Source of the DNA: Saprospiraceae bacterium
GTDB taxonomy: Bacteria; Bacteroidota; Bacteroidia; Chitinophagales; Saprospiraceae
Direction of reading: 5' to 3'
Assembly: GCA_026129545.1 (NCBI GenBank)
Contig: JAHCHX010000001.1
Location: forward strand, 1,611,501-1,675,500
DNA length: 64,000 nt
Part shown: one piece after another, positions 45,021-54,104 of the stretch
Layout of the letters: the number at the start of each line of letters is the position of its first letter
Numbering within the stretch: position 1 is the first letter of the stretch
The notes under the pieces: model-generated
The model's database searches: none
The model's input: the letters and a program-made list of their open reading frames with translations, nothing else
What the model was told of the DNA's origin: nothing
Made by a program: the position numbers and the translations under genes

Positions 45021-45605
45021 ATGCGCTTTCAAAAGTATTGTATGGCCTTAGTGGCCGTTGGTCTCCTCTTCTTTGCCCAAGATGGTCTTGCACAGAGCAA
45101 AAGCAAGAAAAAAAGTGATTCTTCTTCGGAATTCAAGTCGCGGCTGTGGTATGGCGGCGGGTTGTTGCTGGGGTTCTCCGGCAGCAGCTTCGGCAACTTG
45201 TTTCAATTCGGCCTTGCCCCACAAGTGGGCTACAAAATTGTGGAGCCGCTTTCTATTGGCCCACGAGCTTCCTTTGTTTTTGGCTCTTACAAGCAACCCG
45301 GCTTCAAGGCGACCAACCTTTTCAACACCGACATCGGCGGCTTTGTCCGCTTCCGTGTGTATCAAGGCTTCTTCCTGCAAGGCGAGCTGACCAACGAATG
45401 GTATCAAGGGGTTGACCGCAACACGACGAGCAAGTTCAAACGCACCCGTTTCAACCAGCGCATCGGGGCGGGCTACAACTTCGCTGGCGGCAGAGGCGGC
45501 GCAGGCTCCGAAATCGCCATCATGTACAACTTTGCCATCGCCAATGACCTCGACACTTATGAAAACCCGTTGGAATACCGCCTCGGATTCACTTGGAACT
45601 TTTAG
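45021..45605 (+). CDS. Small outer-membrane beta-barrel protein
   Basis: 194 aa with a signal peptide (MALVAVGLLFFAQDGLAQ) and a Lys/Ser-rich spacer, then alternating amphipathic strands (LWYGGGLLLGFSGSSFGNLFQFGLAPQVGYKIV, IGPRASFVFGSY) and a terminal aromatic residue (FTWNF). This is the layout of 8-stranded outer-membrane barrels of the OmpX/PorT-like group. Function unknown. A promoter box is 43 bp upstream and the aldolase gene begins 45 bp downstream. Confidence 0.75.
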   Translation: MRFQKYCMALVAVGLLFFAQDGLAQSKSKKKSDSSSEFKSRLWYGGGLLLGFSGSSFGNLFQFGLAPQVGYKIVEPLSIGPRASFVFGSYKQPGFKATNLFNTDIGGFVRFRVYQGFFLQGELTNEWYQGVDRNTTSKFKRTRFNQRIGAGYNFAGGRGGAGSEIAIMYNFAIANDLDTYENPLEYRLGFTWNF

Positions 45606-45650
45606 ACTTGCAACAATAAAGCGCTTAACCAACCACCAAATTTTTTCTTC

Positions 45651-46709
45651 ATGGCAAATCAAAAAATACTCGACCTGCTTGGCGACAAGGCCAAATTCTA
45701 CCTCGAACACGAATGCAAAACCATTGACAAAAAATCCCTTCACGCACCCTCGCGCGACCATGTGGACAAAATATGGCTGCCAAGCAACCGCAACGCCCAA
45801 ACGCTCCGAAGCATTCGGCAGATTCTCGGCACGGGTCGGCTCGCCAACACGGGTTATGTCAGCATCCTGCCCGTTGACCAAGGCATAGAGCACTCGGCGG
45901 GTGCCTCGTTTGCACCGAATCCGGCTTTTTTCGACCCGGAAAACATCGTGAAACTCGCCATAGAGGGCGGCTGCAACGCCGTCGCAAGCACTTATGGCGT
46001 GTTGGGCATTGTCGCCCGAAAATACGCGCACAACATCCCTTTTGTGGTGAAAATCAACCACAATGAGTTCCTCTCTTACCCCAACAAGTTCGACCAAATC
46101 ATGTTTGGTACCATCCGCGACGCATGGAACATGGGGGCCGTGGCAGTGGGCGCTACTATTTATTTTGGCTCCGCCGAAAGCAGCCGCCAAATCGTGGAAG
46201 TCAGTCAGGCTTTTGAAATGGCTCACGAACTCGGCATGGCAACGATTCTTTGGTGCTACACCCGCAACAACGCCTTCAAAAAAGATGGTACCGACTATCA
46301 TACCTCCGCCGACCTGACGGGGCAAGCCAACCATCTCGGCGTCACGATTCAAGCCGACATCATCAAACAAAAACTGCCAACCAACAACGGCGGCTACAAT
46401 GCCCTCCAATTCGGCAAAACACATCCAAAGGTGTATTCGGAGCTGACGAGCGACCATCCGATTGACCTGACGCGCTATCAGGTGGCGAACTGCTACATGG
46501 GTCGCGTTGGCCTCATCAATTCGGGCGGCGAATCGAAAGGCGCCAGCGATTTGCAGGAGGCCGTCATCACTGCCGTCGTGAACAAACGCGCTGGTGGCAT
46601 GGGCCTTATCAGCGGTCGAAAAGCTTTTCAAAAGCCAGTGAAAGAAGGCGTTGCGCTGCTTAACGCGATTCAGGATGTTTACTTGGACAGGTCAATCAAG
46701 TTGGCTTAG
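45651..46709 (+). CDS. Class I fructose-bisphosphate aldolase (FbaB/DhnA type)
   Basis: Cleaves fructose 1,6-bisphosphate in glycolysis through a Schiff base. 352 aa; the ADIIKQK segment (235-241) holds the reactive lysine of this archaeal-type class I family, and the phosphate-binding stretch near the C-terminus ([19 protein letters not shown]) is conserved. This type is unrelated to the common class II zinc enzyme. Followed after 220 bp by gntP, with a hairpin repeat and a strong terminator-like stem in between. Confidence 0.92.
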   Translation: MANQKILDLLGDKAKFYLEHECKTIDKKSLHAPSRDHVDKIWLPSNRNAQTLRSIRQILGTGRLANTGYVSILPVDQGIEHSAGASFAPNPAFFDPENIVKLAIEGGCNAVASTYGVLGIVARKYAHNIPFVVKINHNEFLSYPNKFDQIMFGTIRDAWNMGAVAVGATIYFGSAESSRQIVEVSQAFEMAHELGMATILWCYTRNNAFKKDGTDYHTSADLTGQANHLGVTIQADIIKQKLPTNNGGYNALQFGKTHPKVYSELTSDHPIDLTRYQVANCYMGRVGLINSGGESKGASDLQEAVITAVVNKRAGGMGLISGRKAFQKPVKEGVALLNAIQDVYLDRSIKLA

Positions 46710-46742
46710 TTGTGCGAAGATGTCTCACAGGTGGTAGTTGCT

Positions 46743-46812
46743 GACAGGATTGACGAGACTTAAAGGCTCCCTGCCTTTTTCGGGAAAAAACTGTAAATCT
46801 GTCGTTCCTGTC
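46743..46812. repeat. Hairpin element related to the one at 20756
   Basis: GACAGGATTGAC at the left pairs with GTTCCTGTC at the right, with an imperfect continuing stem (GACAGGATTGACGAGACTT against the inverse of CTGTAAATCTGTCG). It shares the 12-mer GACAGGATTGAC with the hairpin at 20756 and, like it, has an A-rich, G-rich apex. It lies 33 bp after the aldolase stop. Confidence 0.65.
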
Positions 46813-46850
46813 GAAATTTCGACCTGTGATACAGCCGCTCATTTGTTGTA

Positions 46851-46896
46851 AAAAGAACCCAGCCGACACCGTGTGCGGTGTCGGCTGGGTTCTTTT
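46851..46896 (+). terminator. Perfect 20-bp stem, terminator or gntP leader attenuator
   Basis: Bases 46851-46870 (AAAAGAACCCAGCCGACACC) are the exact inverse of 46877-46896, with hexaloop GTGTGC; the right arm ends in TTCTTTTCTC. It lies 141 bp after the aldolase stop and 34 bp before the gntP start, so it either ends the upstream transcript or sits in the gntP leader. Confidence 0.75.
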
Positions 46897-46930
46897 CTCT
46901 ACTTTGCGGCGAAATTTTGGAAACGCCGCC

Positions 46931-48253
46931 ATGACTCTCCTCATCATTTTCGGCTGCATAGCCCTGCTCATTTTGCTCATTAGTTGGGGCAGGCTGAATG
47001 CTTTCATTGCATTTTTGCTTGTGTCGCTTCTGGCAGGTTGGACGCTTGGCATTCCGGTCTCTGAACTGGCCCGCGCGGTGAAGAAAGGCATCGGCGATAT
47101 GCTGGGCGAGTTGATTATCATTATTTGTCTTGGCGCGATGTTGGGGAAATTGGTGGCGGAAAGTGGCGCGGCACAAAGAATATCGGATGTACTACTCAAA
47201 ACCTTTGGGCAAAAAAATATCCAGTGGGCTATGATGCTGACTGGTTTTGTGGTCGGCATCCCGTTGTTTTACAATGTCGGATTCGTGCTGCTCGTGCCGC
47301 TGCTTTTTTCCGTCGTTTATCGCACCGGATTGCCCGCCGTGTACATCGGCATTCCGATGCTCGCGGCATTGTCGGTCACGCATGGCTTTTTGCCACCACA
47401 CCCCTCTCCCGCCGCTCTGGTCAATCAGTTTGGTGCGAACCTCGGCCTGACGCTGCTCTACGGGATTGTCATTGCCGTGCCGACCATCATTCTGGCCGGG
47501 CCTGTTTTCGCCAAAACTTTGAAAAACATTCGCTCCACGCCACTGCAAACTTTTCAGGCAAAACCCATCCCGGCTGAACACCTGCCCGGCGCGGCGAACA
47601 GCTTCTTGTCTGCGCTATTGCCCGTTATCTTATTGCTCGTCACCACCGCTATTCCGCTTTTTTTCCCGCTAAACTTTATTGCCCGCGATATCGTCGCCTT
47701 TGTTGGCGATTCCATCATCGTCATGTTGGTCTCCTTGTTGGTGGCGACGTTTTCTCTTGGGCTGGCCAATGGGAAAAGCATGAAAACCATCTCCGAGTTT
47801 TATGGAGACGCGGTGAAAGACGTGTCGCTCATCTTGCTTGTGGTAGCGGGTGCCGGCGCGTTGAAACAAGTGCTGGTGGATAGCGGCGTAAGCAACGAAA
47901 TCGGGGCGATGTTGCAGGGATTGTCCATCAATCCCTTGATTTTGGGCTGGACAATCGCCGCCGTCATACGAGTCTGCGTTGGCTCTGCGACGGTGGCAGG
48001 ACTGACAGCGGCCGGCATTATGGTGCCAGTAGTGATGCAATCGGGCGTTGACCCCAACCTGATGGTATTGTCGGTGGGCGCGGGCAGCCTCGTGCTTTCT
48101 CATGTCAACGACTCTGGTTTTTGGATGTACAAAGAGTATTTCAATCTTTCTATCAAGGACACCCTGCGCTCTTGGACGGTGATGGAAACCATCGTGGCTG
48201 TGGCAGGTTTGGCAGGTGTGTTGATAATGGATGCGCTTCTTCGCGCAGCATGA
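46931..48253 (+). CDS. gntP: Gluconate:H+ symporter, GntP family
   Basis: 440 aa from the ATG at 46931 (MTLLIIFGCIALLILLISWG). The longer frame from 46826 would run through the 20-bp hairpin and is rejected. About 12-14 transmembrane segments; family motifs GIPLFYNVGFVLLVPLL, THGFLPPHPSP, VCVGSATVAGLTAAGIM and SHVNDSGFW are intact. It takes up gluconate or a related sugar acid with protons. The catabolic genes gntK and gnd lie 3 kb away on the opposite strand; the separation implies independent promoters. A terminator-like stem is directly upstream. Confidence 0.93.
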   Translation: MTLLIIFGCIALLILLISWGRLNAFIAFLLVSLLAGWTLGIPVSELARAVKKGIGDMLGELIIIICLGAMLGKLVAESGAAQRISDVLLKTFGQKNIQWAMMLTGFVVGIPLFYNVGFVLLVPLLFSVVYRTGLPAVYIGIPMLAALSVTHGFLPPHPSPAALVNQFGANLGLTLLYGIVIAVPTIILAGPVFAKTLKNIRSTPLQTFQAKPIPAEHLPGAANSFLSALLPVILLLVTTAIPLFFPLNFIARDIVAFVGDSIIVMLVSLLVATFSLGLANGKSMKTISEFYGDAVKDVSLILLVVAGAGALKQVLVDSGVSNEIGAMLQGLSINPLILGWTIAAVIRVCVGSATVAGLTAAGIMVPVVMQSGVDPNLMVLSVGAGSLVLSHVNDSGFWMYKEYFNLSIKDTLRSWTVMETIVAVAGLAGVLIMDALLRAA

Positions 48254-48260
48254 ATAGAGG

Positions 48261-49490
48261 TTATTTGATGGCAAGCCTTCCAAAAAACACCTGCGCTTCC
48301 TCTATCGCCGCCACCAAATGGTCAATTTCCTCCCTTGAATTGTAAATCGAAAAAGATGCTCTCACCGTGCCGGGTATTTCCAAAAAATCCATGAGCGGCT
48401 GTGCGCAATGGTGGCCTGCGCGAACGCAGATGCTCCTTTGGTCGAGAAAAGTAGCCAAATCGTGCGGATGAATGTCGCCGAGCAAAAACGAAATGATGCC
48501 CGATTTTTTCGGCGCTTGGCCGATGATACGCAGCCCCGGCACCGATTGAAGTCGAGCCGTCGCGTACGCTAAAAGCGTTTGAACGTGCCGCTCGATGTTT
48601 TTCCGCTCGATGTTTTCTATCCAATCAAGCGCCGCCCCCAACCCAACGATGCCCGCCATGTTGGGTGTGCCTGCCTCGAATTTTTGCGGCGTTGAGGCAA
48701 AAGTGGTTTTTTCAAACGCCACGTCCCGAATCATACCACCGCCAAAGACTGTTGGCGACATGGAGTCGAGCCATTTTTCTTTGCCGTAGAGAATACCTGT
48801 CCCCGTTGGCCCAAACATTTTATGTCCCGAAAAAACAAGGAAGTCAGCATCAAGTGCCTGCACATCAAGCGGGTGTGCCGCTATGCTTTGCGCGGCATCT
48901 ACCAGCACCACCGCACTATATTTTCGCGCCAACGCGAGTATATCGTCTATTGGGTTCAACGTGCCCAACGCATTGGAAACGTGGGAGATGGCAACTGCTT
49001 TCACCTTGCCCGATTCGATTTCCAATATCTTTTCAAAGGCCGTCATGTCCAGAACCCCCTCATGGGAAATGGGTGCGACGAGCAATCTTGCTTTGTTTTT
49101 CAAACAAACTTGTTGCCAAGGAATTAGGTTGGCATGGTGCTCCATCGCCGTGACCAGAATGGCATCCCCCTCCTTCACCCGCTCGGCTGCAAAACTTTGT
49201 GCCACAAGGTTGATGCTTGCCGTGGTGCCGCTTGTGAAAATGATTTGGCGGGCGCTTGGCGCATTCAGGAAAGCGCGTGTTTTTTCCCGAACGGCCTCGC
49301 AAGCAGCAGTTGCCTTCTCCGCAAGCCCATAAGCACCGCGATGCACGTTGGCGTTGAGATGCTCATAAAAAAATCGCTCGGCTTCCACGACAGCGGTTGG
49401 CTTTTGGGTCGTGGAGGCATTGTCGAGGTAGGCCAGTTCGGGACGATGTCGGAATAAGGGAAAATCGTGTCGCAGGGAGGCCGTGTGCAT
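48261..49490 (-). CDS. sufS: Cysteine desulfurase SufS
   Basis: Pyridoxal-phosphate enzyme that removes sulfur from cysteine for iron-sulfur assembly. 409 aa from the ATG at 49490 (MHTASLRHD); a start 21 bp upstream is possible. The Schiff-base lysine is K224 in FSGHKMFGPTG; the persulfide Cys is C362 in RAGHHCAQPLM; HHANLIPW and THVSNALGT-like segments are conserved. Co-oriented with sufU 80 bp upstream. The stop is 7 bp from the convergent gntP stop. Confidence 0.95.
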   Translation of the reverse strand: MHTASLRHDFPLFRHRPELAYLDNASTTQKPTAVVEAERFFYEHLNANVHRGAYGLAEKATAACEAVREKTRAFLNAPSARQIIFTSGTTASINLVAQSFAAERVKEGDAILVTAMEHHANLIPWQQVCLKNKARLLVAPISHEGVLDMTAFEKILEIESGKVKAVAISHVSNALGTLNPIDDILALARKYSAVVLVDAAQSIAAHPLDVQALDADFLVFSGHKMFGPTGTGILYGKEKWLDSMSPTVFGGGMIRDVAFEKTTFASTPQKFEAGTPNMAGIVGLGAALDWIENIERKNIERHVQTLLAYATARLQSVPGLRIIGQAPKKSGIISFLLGDIHPHDLATFLDQRSICVRAGHHCAQPLMDFLEIPGTVRASFSIYNSREEIDHLVAAIEEAQVFFGRLAIK

Positions 49491-49570
49491 GGGAGACCGA
49501 TGTTGGAGCATACTGAAAATATGGTGGCGGGAAGTGTGTTTTTGGAGGATTGTGACACCTTGTCTGCGTC

Positions 49571-49996
49571 CTACCTATCGGTCATCCAGTCTTTCAAAGC
49601 TTGCCACGACAGGACGGCACATTTCTTCCTGCTTGGGAATTGATGTGCCATCAAAAAAGTCGCCATTTCAGGGTCGGAAAGCTGGGCTTCCGTGCCATTT
49701 TCGACCATTTTCAAAAAACCGTCCATCAGGCTCGGCAATTGTTTCAAGGCCTGGCCTTGGATGTTTCGCATCAACACCGACGTTGAGGCTTTTGAGACCG
49801 CACATCCATAGCCATGAAACGTGGCGGCGGCAATGTTTTCGCCATCAATATCCAGATACAACTTGAACTTGTCGCCGCAAAGAGGATTGTACGCTTCTAT
49901 CACGCATTGCGCGTCGGGGCGCTTTTCGTAGAACAAAGGCGCTCGGTTATGTTCAAGTATTACATCTTGATAGAGCAGCGACAGGTTGTCTTCCAT
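49571..49996 (-). CDS. sufU: SufU-type iron-sulfur assembly sulfurtransferase/scaffold
   Basis: 141 aa. Accepts sulfur from SufS. The three metal-binding cysteines are C40 (NPLCGD, with D42), C65 (GYGCAVSKAS) and C126 (RKKCAVLSW). The spacer of about 60 residues between the second and third Cys is the SufU form rather than IscU. Transcribed toward sufS, 80 bp apart, as in SUF operons of Gram-positive bacteria and Bacteroidota. No sufBCD is in the window. Confidence 0.93.
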   Translation of the reverse strand: MEDNLSLLYQDVILEHNRAPLFYEKRPDAQCVIEAYNPLCGDKFKLYLDIDGENIAAATFHGYGCAVSKASTSVLMRNIQGQALKQLPSLMDGFLKMVENGTEAQLSDPEMATFLMAHQFPSRKKCAVLSWQALKDWMTDR

Positions 49997-50338
49997 GGTG
50001 GGTGTTTGTTTTTTTTAAATCCTATTCGCCCAACATCGCCTGTTGCCAACTGACGAATTTCTTTTTTGGCAGTAGACTTGTTGCGGTGGAGGGCTTTGAG
50101 TAAAGGGGATTGTCATTTTTTCGACTGGCAAGGCAAATTTTGCAGTCGAAATCGGGCATATTCGGCGAAAAATTTAACGAAGCCAGTCGGAAAAAGGGCT
50201 TTCTCTTCGCCAAAGGCATCCACCGCAACAAGTCTAGTATTAACATGATTTACAAGATTGGTTTTGTGGTTTGAATGCCACTGCCAAAAAACATTTCCAA
50301 TAAAATCTGTCAGTCGGCAATTGTGCAAGGTGTCAACA
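49997..50338. other. Intergenic region with inverted-repeat element
   Basis: About 340 bp between folD and sufU. It contains a ~160-bp inverted-repeat element at 50075-50234. Short open frames on both strands contain similar words (LLRW-x-x-LS/AK) because they read the inverted arms, so they are not genes. No promoter box identified. Confidence 0.5.
50075..50234. repeat. Inverted-repeat (MITE-like) element, 16-bp perfect arms
   Basis: GACTTGTTGCGGTGGA (50075-50090) recurs inverted at 50219-50234, and the similarity continues imperfectly inward (GGCTTTG against GCCTTTG). The interior contains further inverted pairs (TCGACTG/CAGTCGA, GACTGGC/GCCAGTC), so the whole can fold as a long branched hairpin. 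No target-site duplication was identified. Confidence 0.55.
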
Positions 50339-51220
50339 TTACGGATAAATTTCCTTTTTGCAAGCTTTCAGGGTATTCATCAGGAGCGCCGTCACGGTCA
50401 TCAGCCCCACGCCGCCGGGCACAGGGGTGATGTGGCTGCATTTGGGGGCGACTGCCTCAAAATCAACATCGCCTACCAACCGATAGCCTGATTTTTTGGT
50501 CGCGTCTGGGAAGCGGTTGATGCCCACATCAATCACGACCGCGCCTTCTTTTACCCAATCGCCTTTAATAAATTGTGGAATGCCGATGGCGGCCACCACA
50601 ATGTCTGCGCGTCGCACTTCTGCGGGCAAGTTTTGGGTGCGCGAGTGCGTCAGTGTCACTGTGCAATCGCCGGGATAACCTTTTCTCGAAAGCAATATGC
50701 TTATAGGTGTGCCCACGATGTTGCTCCGCCCTACCACGACGCAATGCTTGCCGGCCGTTTCGATGTTGTATCGGCGCAACATTTCCACAATGCCAAAGGG
50801 AGTGGCTGGCAGAAATGCTGGCATCCCTTGCGCCATGCGCCCAAAGTTGATGGGGTGAAAGCCATCCACGTCTTTTCGATGGTCAATGGCAAGCGTGATT
50901 TTTTCCTCGTTGATATGGCTTGGCAACGGCAACTGCACAATGAACCCATCCACGTCGGGGTCCTCATTGAGTTGTCGAACGACATCCAGCAATTCTTGCT
51001 CCGATGTGTCGGCAGGGCGCTGAATCAGGCTGCTCTTGAAGCCCACCTGCTCGCATGATTTGATTTTGGAACTTACATAAACTTGGCTCGCGGGATTTTC
51101 GCCCACCAAAACGGCGGCGAGGTGTGGTGTTTTGCCGCCCCTGCCACGCAATGCCTCGGCTTCAGCGGCAAGTTCGGCTTTGATATTTTCAGAAAGGAGT
51201 TTTCCGTCAAGTAGTTGCAT
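50339..51220 (-). CDS. folD: Bifunctional methylenetetrahydrofolate dehydrogenase/cyclohydrolase
   Basis: Interconverts 5,10-methylene-THF, methenyl-THF and 10-formyl-THF with NADP+. 293 aa. Active-site Y48-x3-K52 ([13 protein letters not shown]), QLPLPSHIN, the [13 protein letters not shown] motif, [14 protein letters not shown], and the closing [18 protein letters not shown] are all conserved. A -7 box lies immediately upstream (51237-51244). Single gene, co-oriented with the gluconokinase. Confidence 0.96.
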   Translation of the reverse strand: MQLLDGKLLSENIKAELAAEAEALRGRGGKTPHLAAVLVGENPASQVYVSSKIKSCEQVGFKSSLIQRPADTSEQELLDVVRQLNEDPDVDGFIVQLPLPSHINEEKITLAIDHRKDVDGFHPINFGRMAQGMPAFLPATPFGIVEMLRRYNIETAGKHCVVVGRSNIVGTPISILLSRKGYPGDCTVTLTHSRTQNLPAEVRRADIVVAAIGIPQFIKGDWVKEGAVVIDVGINRFPDATKKSGYRLVGDVDFEAVAPKCSHITPVPGGVGLMTVTALLMNTLKACKKEIYP

Positions 51221-51236
51221 GTGTGAATATTTTGGG

Positions 51237-51244
51237 CAAAGGTA
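51237..51244 (-). promoter_or_regulatory. Bacteroidota -7 box (TACCTTTG) for folD
   Basis: TACCTTTG on the minus strand, followed by GC, 17 bp upstream of the ATG at 51220. A transcript would start close to the start codon, giving a very short leader. Confidence 0.5.
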
Positions 51245-51271
51245 ATGCCCAGCGCCGGAAGGCAGTCAGTT

Positions 51272-52669
51272 TTAGTAGCCGCGAAGGAGGCCACTGAATT
51301 TTCTCAATGAGTGTTCGTAAAGAGCCTTATGGTCAAGGTTCGGCACTATCATCCCCTCCCCCTTTTGTGCGGGCGATTGCTCCATGCCCAACACCGCGCG
51401 AGCCAACTGCATGGCTCCCGATGCCGATGCGTCTGCCCCTTCATCGTTCACCCAGACGGGTTTTTGGAAAATATCGGCCAGCATTTGTACCCATGCTTGA
51501 TTCTTGGAGAAGCCACCGCCTGCATGAAGCGTCAGCGTCGGTTGTCGCGCTTCCAACGGCTCGGCGATAATTTTCAGATTGAACAAAACGCCCTCCATGA
51601 CCGCACGCACCATATTATTATGTGTGTGTCGCGCACTCAGTCCCTGAAAGCTGCCGAGTGCCGCGGCATCGTAGAGGGGTGCGCGTTCGCCATGCAGATA
51701 GGGCAAAAAAAGCAGTCCGTCCGAACCGGGCTGGATGCTCAGCGCCTGATTGGCAAACGCATCGGCATCAAGTTCGGACTGCATGATGTGCCGGCGCAGC
51801 CACTCCAAGGCATTGGTTCCGTTGTTGCTCGCGCCCCCTACGATACAGCGCCCCTCATCCAGACGATAACAAAATGTGCGCATCTTTTCGTCCAACAATG
51901 GCTCATTTGCAACCATCCGAATGGCGGCGCTGGTGCCGATGGTGACGGCGACTTGACCGGGAGCCGTCGCGCCGGAGCCGATGTTGGCCAAGGCACCGTC
52001 GCTGGCGCCAATAATGAGCATAGGGAGCATATCCGTGGCAGGGAAAGTGGTGGAAGGCGAGACCAATTGGGGCAGTTGCTCGGCGGAGATGCCCGCGAGC
52101 CTCAAAGCGTCTTCGTCCCAATTGTTCGTCCAGATATTCAACAAACCCGTCGCGGAGGCCAAAGAAAGGTCGGACTCGTACCTGCCAGTTAGCCTGTGCC
52201 ACAAAAACTCCTTGATACCCAGAAACTTGCGCGCATTTTGAAACACCGCTGGCTGGTTTTTTCTTAGCCAAATCAACTTGCACAATGGCGACATGGCGTG
52301 GATGGGCACACCTGTGCGACGATAGATTTCCATGCCTTGGCCATCCTGCCGGAGCTGTTTGGCAATGGAGTCTGCACGCAAATCCGACCAAAGAAGAAAA
52401 TTCGTCAGGGGCCGCCCCGCCTTGTCGAGCGCGACCAGCCCATGCATGGCCGCAGAGAATACGACTGCTCGGATTTTATTCTTCTTGGGAGCCACGGCCT
52501 CCAACACCTCTTGCGTATGTCGGAAAACTCTGTCAGGCTCTTGTTCGCTCCATCCATATTCGGGGGTCAGTGTGGTGTTGGCTCTTTCTGCGGTCGTAAC
52601 GACATGGCCCTCGTCGTTCCATGCGACGGCTTTCACATTCGTGGTGCCAATGTCTATACTGATGAGCAT
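51272..52669 (-). CDS. gntK: Gluconokinase (FGGY family)
   Basis: Phosphorylates gluconate to 6-phosphogluconate. 465 aa from the ATG at 52669 (MLISIDIGTTNVKAVAW), rejecting the longer frame. FGGY features: DIGTTNVK (5-12), AAMHGLVALD, LLWSDLRADSI with the substrate Asp, GASDGALANIGSGA, FLPYLHGERAPLYD, and the C-terminal HAGGGFSKN. This is the FGGY-type gluconokinase, unrelated to the P-loop GntK of E. coli; sugar specificity is supported by the adjacent gnd (67 bp upstream, same strand). Confidence 0.9.
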   Translation of the reverse strand: MLISIDIGTTNVKAVAWNDEGHVVTTAERANTTLTPEYGWSEQEPDRVFRHTQEVLEAVAPKKNKIRAVVFSAAMHGLVALDKAGRPLTNFLLWSDLRADSIAKQLRQDGQGMEIYRRTGVPIHAMSPLCKLIWLRKNQPAVFQNARKFLGIKEFLWHRLTGRYESDLSLASATGLLNIWTNNWDEDALRLAGISAEQLPQLVSPSTTFPATDMLPMLIIGASDGALANIGSGATAPGQVAVTIGTSAAIRMVANEPLLDEKMRTFCYRLDEGRCIVGGASNNGTNALEWLRRHIMQSELDADAFANQALSIQPGSDGLLFLPYLHGERAPLYDAAALGSFQGLSARHTHNNMVRAVMEGVLFNLKIIAEPLEARQPTLTLHAGGGFSKNQAWVQMLADIFQKPVWVNDEGADASASGAMQLARAVLGMEQSPAQKGEGMIVPNLDHKALYEHSLRKFSGLLRGY

Positions 52670-52736
52670 AAGGTACGGACAGGGGAGCTCTTGTTCAGGC
52701 AATAATTTGAAGCTATCGCCTGAATAACACGCAAGT

Positions 52737-53636
52737 CTATTTTTTTTCCACCGCGTGGCCGCCGAATTCATTGCGCAATGCGGCCACCACCTTGCCAGCA
52801 AAAGTGTCTTCCTGTTGGGAGCGATAGCGCATCAGCAACGAAAGTGCGATAACAGGGGTCGGCACGCCGAGGTCAAGCGCGGTCTCAAGGGTCCATTTGC
52901 CCTCGCCTGATGAGTGCATCACGCCGCGAATAGCATCCAGATGGGGGTCTTTGGAGAAGGCATTGGCGGTGAGTTCCATGAGCCATGAGCGAACCACCGA
53001 GCCATGATTCCAAAGCGTGGCGACTTGCTGAAAATCAATGTCATAACTCGATTTTTCCAACACCTCGAAGCCCTCGGCAATGGCTTGCATCATGCCGTAT
53101 TCTATGCCGTTGTGCACCATTTTGGTAAAATGGCCAGCCCCCGGCCCACCAATGTAGAGAGAGCCTCCAGGCAAGGAAATATCATCGAAAATAGGACGAC
53201 ACAAATCATACACCGCTCGCTCGCCACCAATCATCGTGCACGCCCCATGCAAGGCGCCCGAAGTGCCGCCAGAGGTGCCGCAGTCGAGGAATTCGACACT
53301 CATTTTTTTCAGAAAGTGGTAGCGTCGAATCGAATCGTTGAAGTTGGAGTTGCCACCATCAATCAGGATATCGCCCGCCACCAGATGAGGGAGCAAGTTT
53401 TCAATCACTTCGTCCACTACATTGCCAGCCGGCACCATTAGCCAGATGACACGCCGAGGGGAGAGCTGACCGCATAACTCCGCGAGGGAGTTGGCGGCGA
53501 AGATGTCTTTTTCAGTCGAAATTTTTGCAGTCAACGCTGCGGAATGGTCGTGCGCGACGACTTGATGACCATGCTCGCGCAAATTGAGGGCAAGATTGTA
53601 ACCCATTTTGCCGAGACCGATTAAGCCAATGTGCAT
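52737..53636 (-). CDS. gnd: 6-phosphogluconate dehydrogenase, decarboxylating (short form)
   Basis: Oxidises 6-phosphogluconate to ribulose 5-phosphate with a nicotinamide cofactor. 299 aa, the shorter YqeC/GndA-like type. Rossmann GLIGLGKMG at the N-terminus, DGGNSNFNDSIRR, GTSGGTSGALHGACTMIGG, and the catalytic K172, N176, E179 in HFTKMVHNGIEYGMMQ. Directly upstream of gntK on the same strand. Preference for NAD+ or NADP+ cannot be judged reliably here. Confidence 0.93.
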   Translation of the reverse strand: MHIGLIGLGKMGYNLALNLREHGHQVVAHDHSAALTAKISTEKDIFAANSLAELCGQLSPRRVIWLMVPAGNVVDEVIENLLPHLVAGDILIDGGNSNFNDSIRRYHFLKKMSVEFLDCGTSGGTSGALHGACTMIGGERAVYDLCRPIFDDISLPGGSLYIGGPGAGHFTKMVHNGIEYGMMQAIAEGFEVLEKSSYDIDFQQVATLWNHGSVVRSWLMELTANAFSKDPHLDAIRGVMHSSGEGKWTLETALDLGVPTPVIALSLLMRYRSQQEDTFAGKVVAALRNEFGGHAVEKK

Positions 53637-53764
53637 GAGTGAAATGTGGGAATTTGAGAACGTGATAATGTGGGAATTGCGAGGTTTTGGGAGATGCTGT
53701 GATAATCGTCAACGAGGTTTTACTTGTTGCAGGTCAATGTGCAAGAAGCACTTTTAGTGGTGAG

Positions 53765-54103
53765 TCAAAGGTGGTCGCGGATTTTTTTGGGCAGTTTGGC
53801 TTTGACCAATTCGTAAGACCGACGCACAAAAAACGCCCATTCCTCCTTGTTCAGCAAGCCATATTCAGCCACCGACACCCATTTGGCGCTCGCTAAATAC
53901 GGGGCGGGTTTGAAGCCGGGGCGGGTGGAAACCTCATCAAACGAATCGTCAGGCACTTTGAATGATATGGGACTGTCAGGCTCCAGCCCTGTGGCACAAA
54001 ACATTTTTCCGCCCACGCAAAAACAAAGGTCGTTCTCCCATTTGATGTCCTCCGTGGCACCGGGAAGAGAAAGACAAAGGGTGCGAAGCATTTCGATATC
54101 CAT
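53765..54103 (-). CDS. MmcQ/YjbR family protein
   Basis: 112 aa, a single YjbR/MmcQ-type double-wing domain: LCLSLPGATEDIKWENDLCFCVGGKMFC, ISFKVPDDSFDEV, APYLASAKWVSV. Members have a DNA-binding-like fold with unknown targets. The start is 1 bp after the stop of the upstream CBM9-like gene, so the two are probably co-transcribed. Confidence 0.85.
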   Translation of the reverse strand: MDIEMLRTLCLSLPGATEDIKWENDLCFCVGGKMFCATGLEPDSPISFKVPDDSFDEVSTRPGFKPAPYLASAKWVSVAEYGLLNKEEWAFFVRRSYELVKAKLPKKIRDHL

Positions 54104-54104
54104 A

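Noticed and set aside
45048..46631. 527-residue minus-strand frame opposite the beta-barrel and aldolase genes
   Set aside because: Antisense shadow of two well-identified genes; no domain or start context.
46826..46930. Longer gntP start at 46826
   Set aside because: It would translate through a perfect 20-bp terminator stem and adds no transporter-like sequence.
50022..50328. Short frames in the folD-sufU gap as small genes
   Set aside because: They read the two arms of the inverted repeat and have no promoter, leader or domain support.
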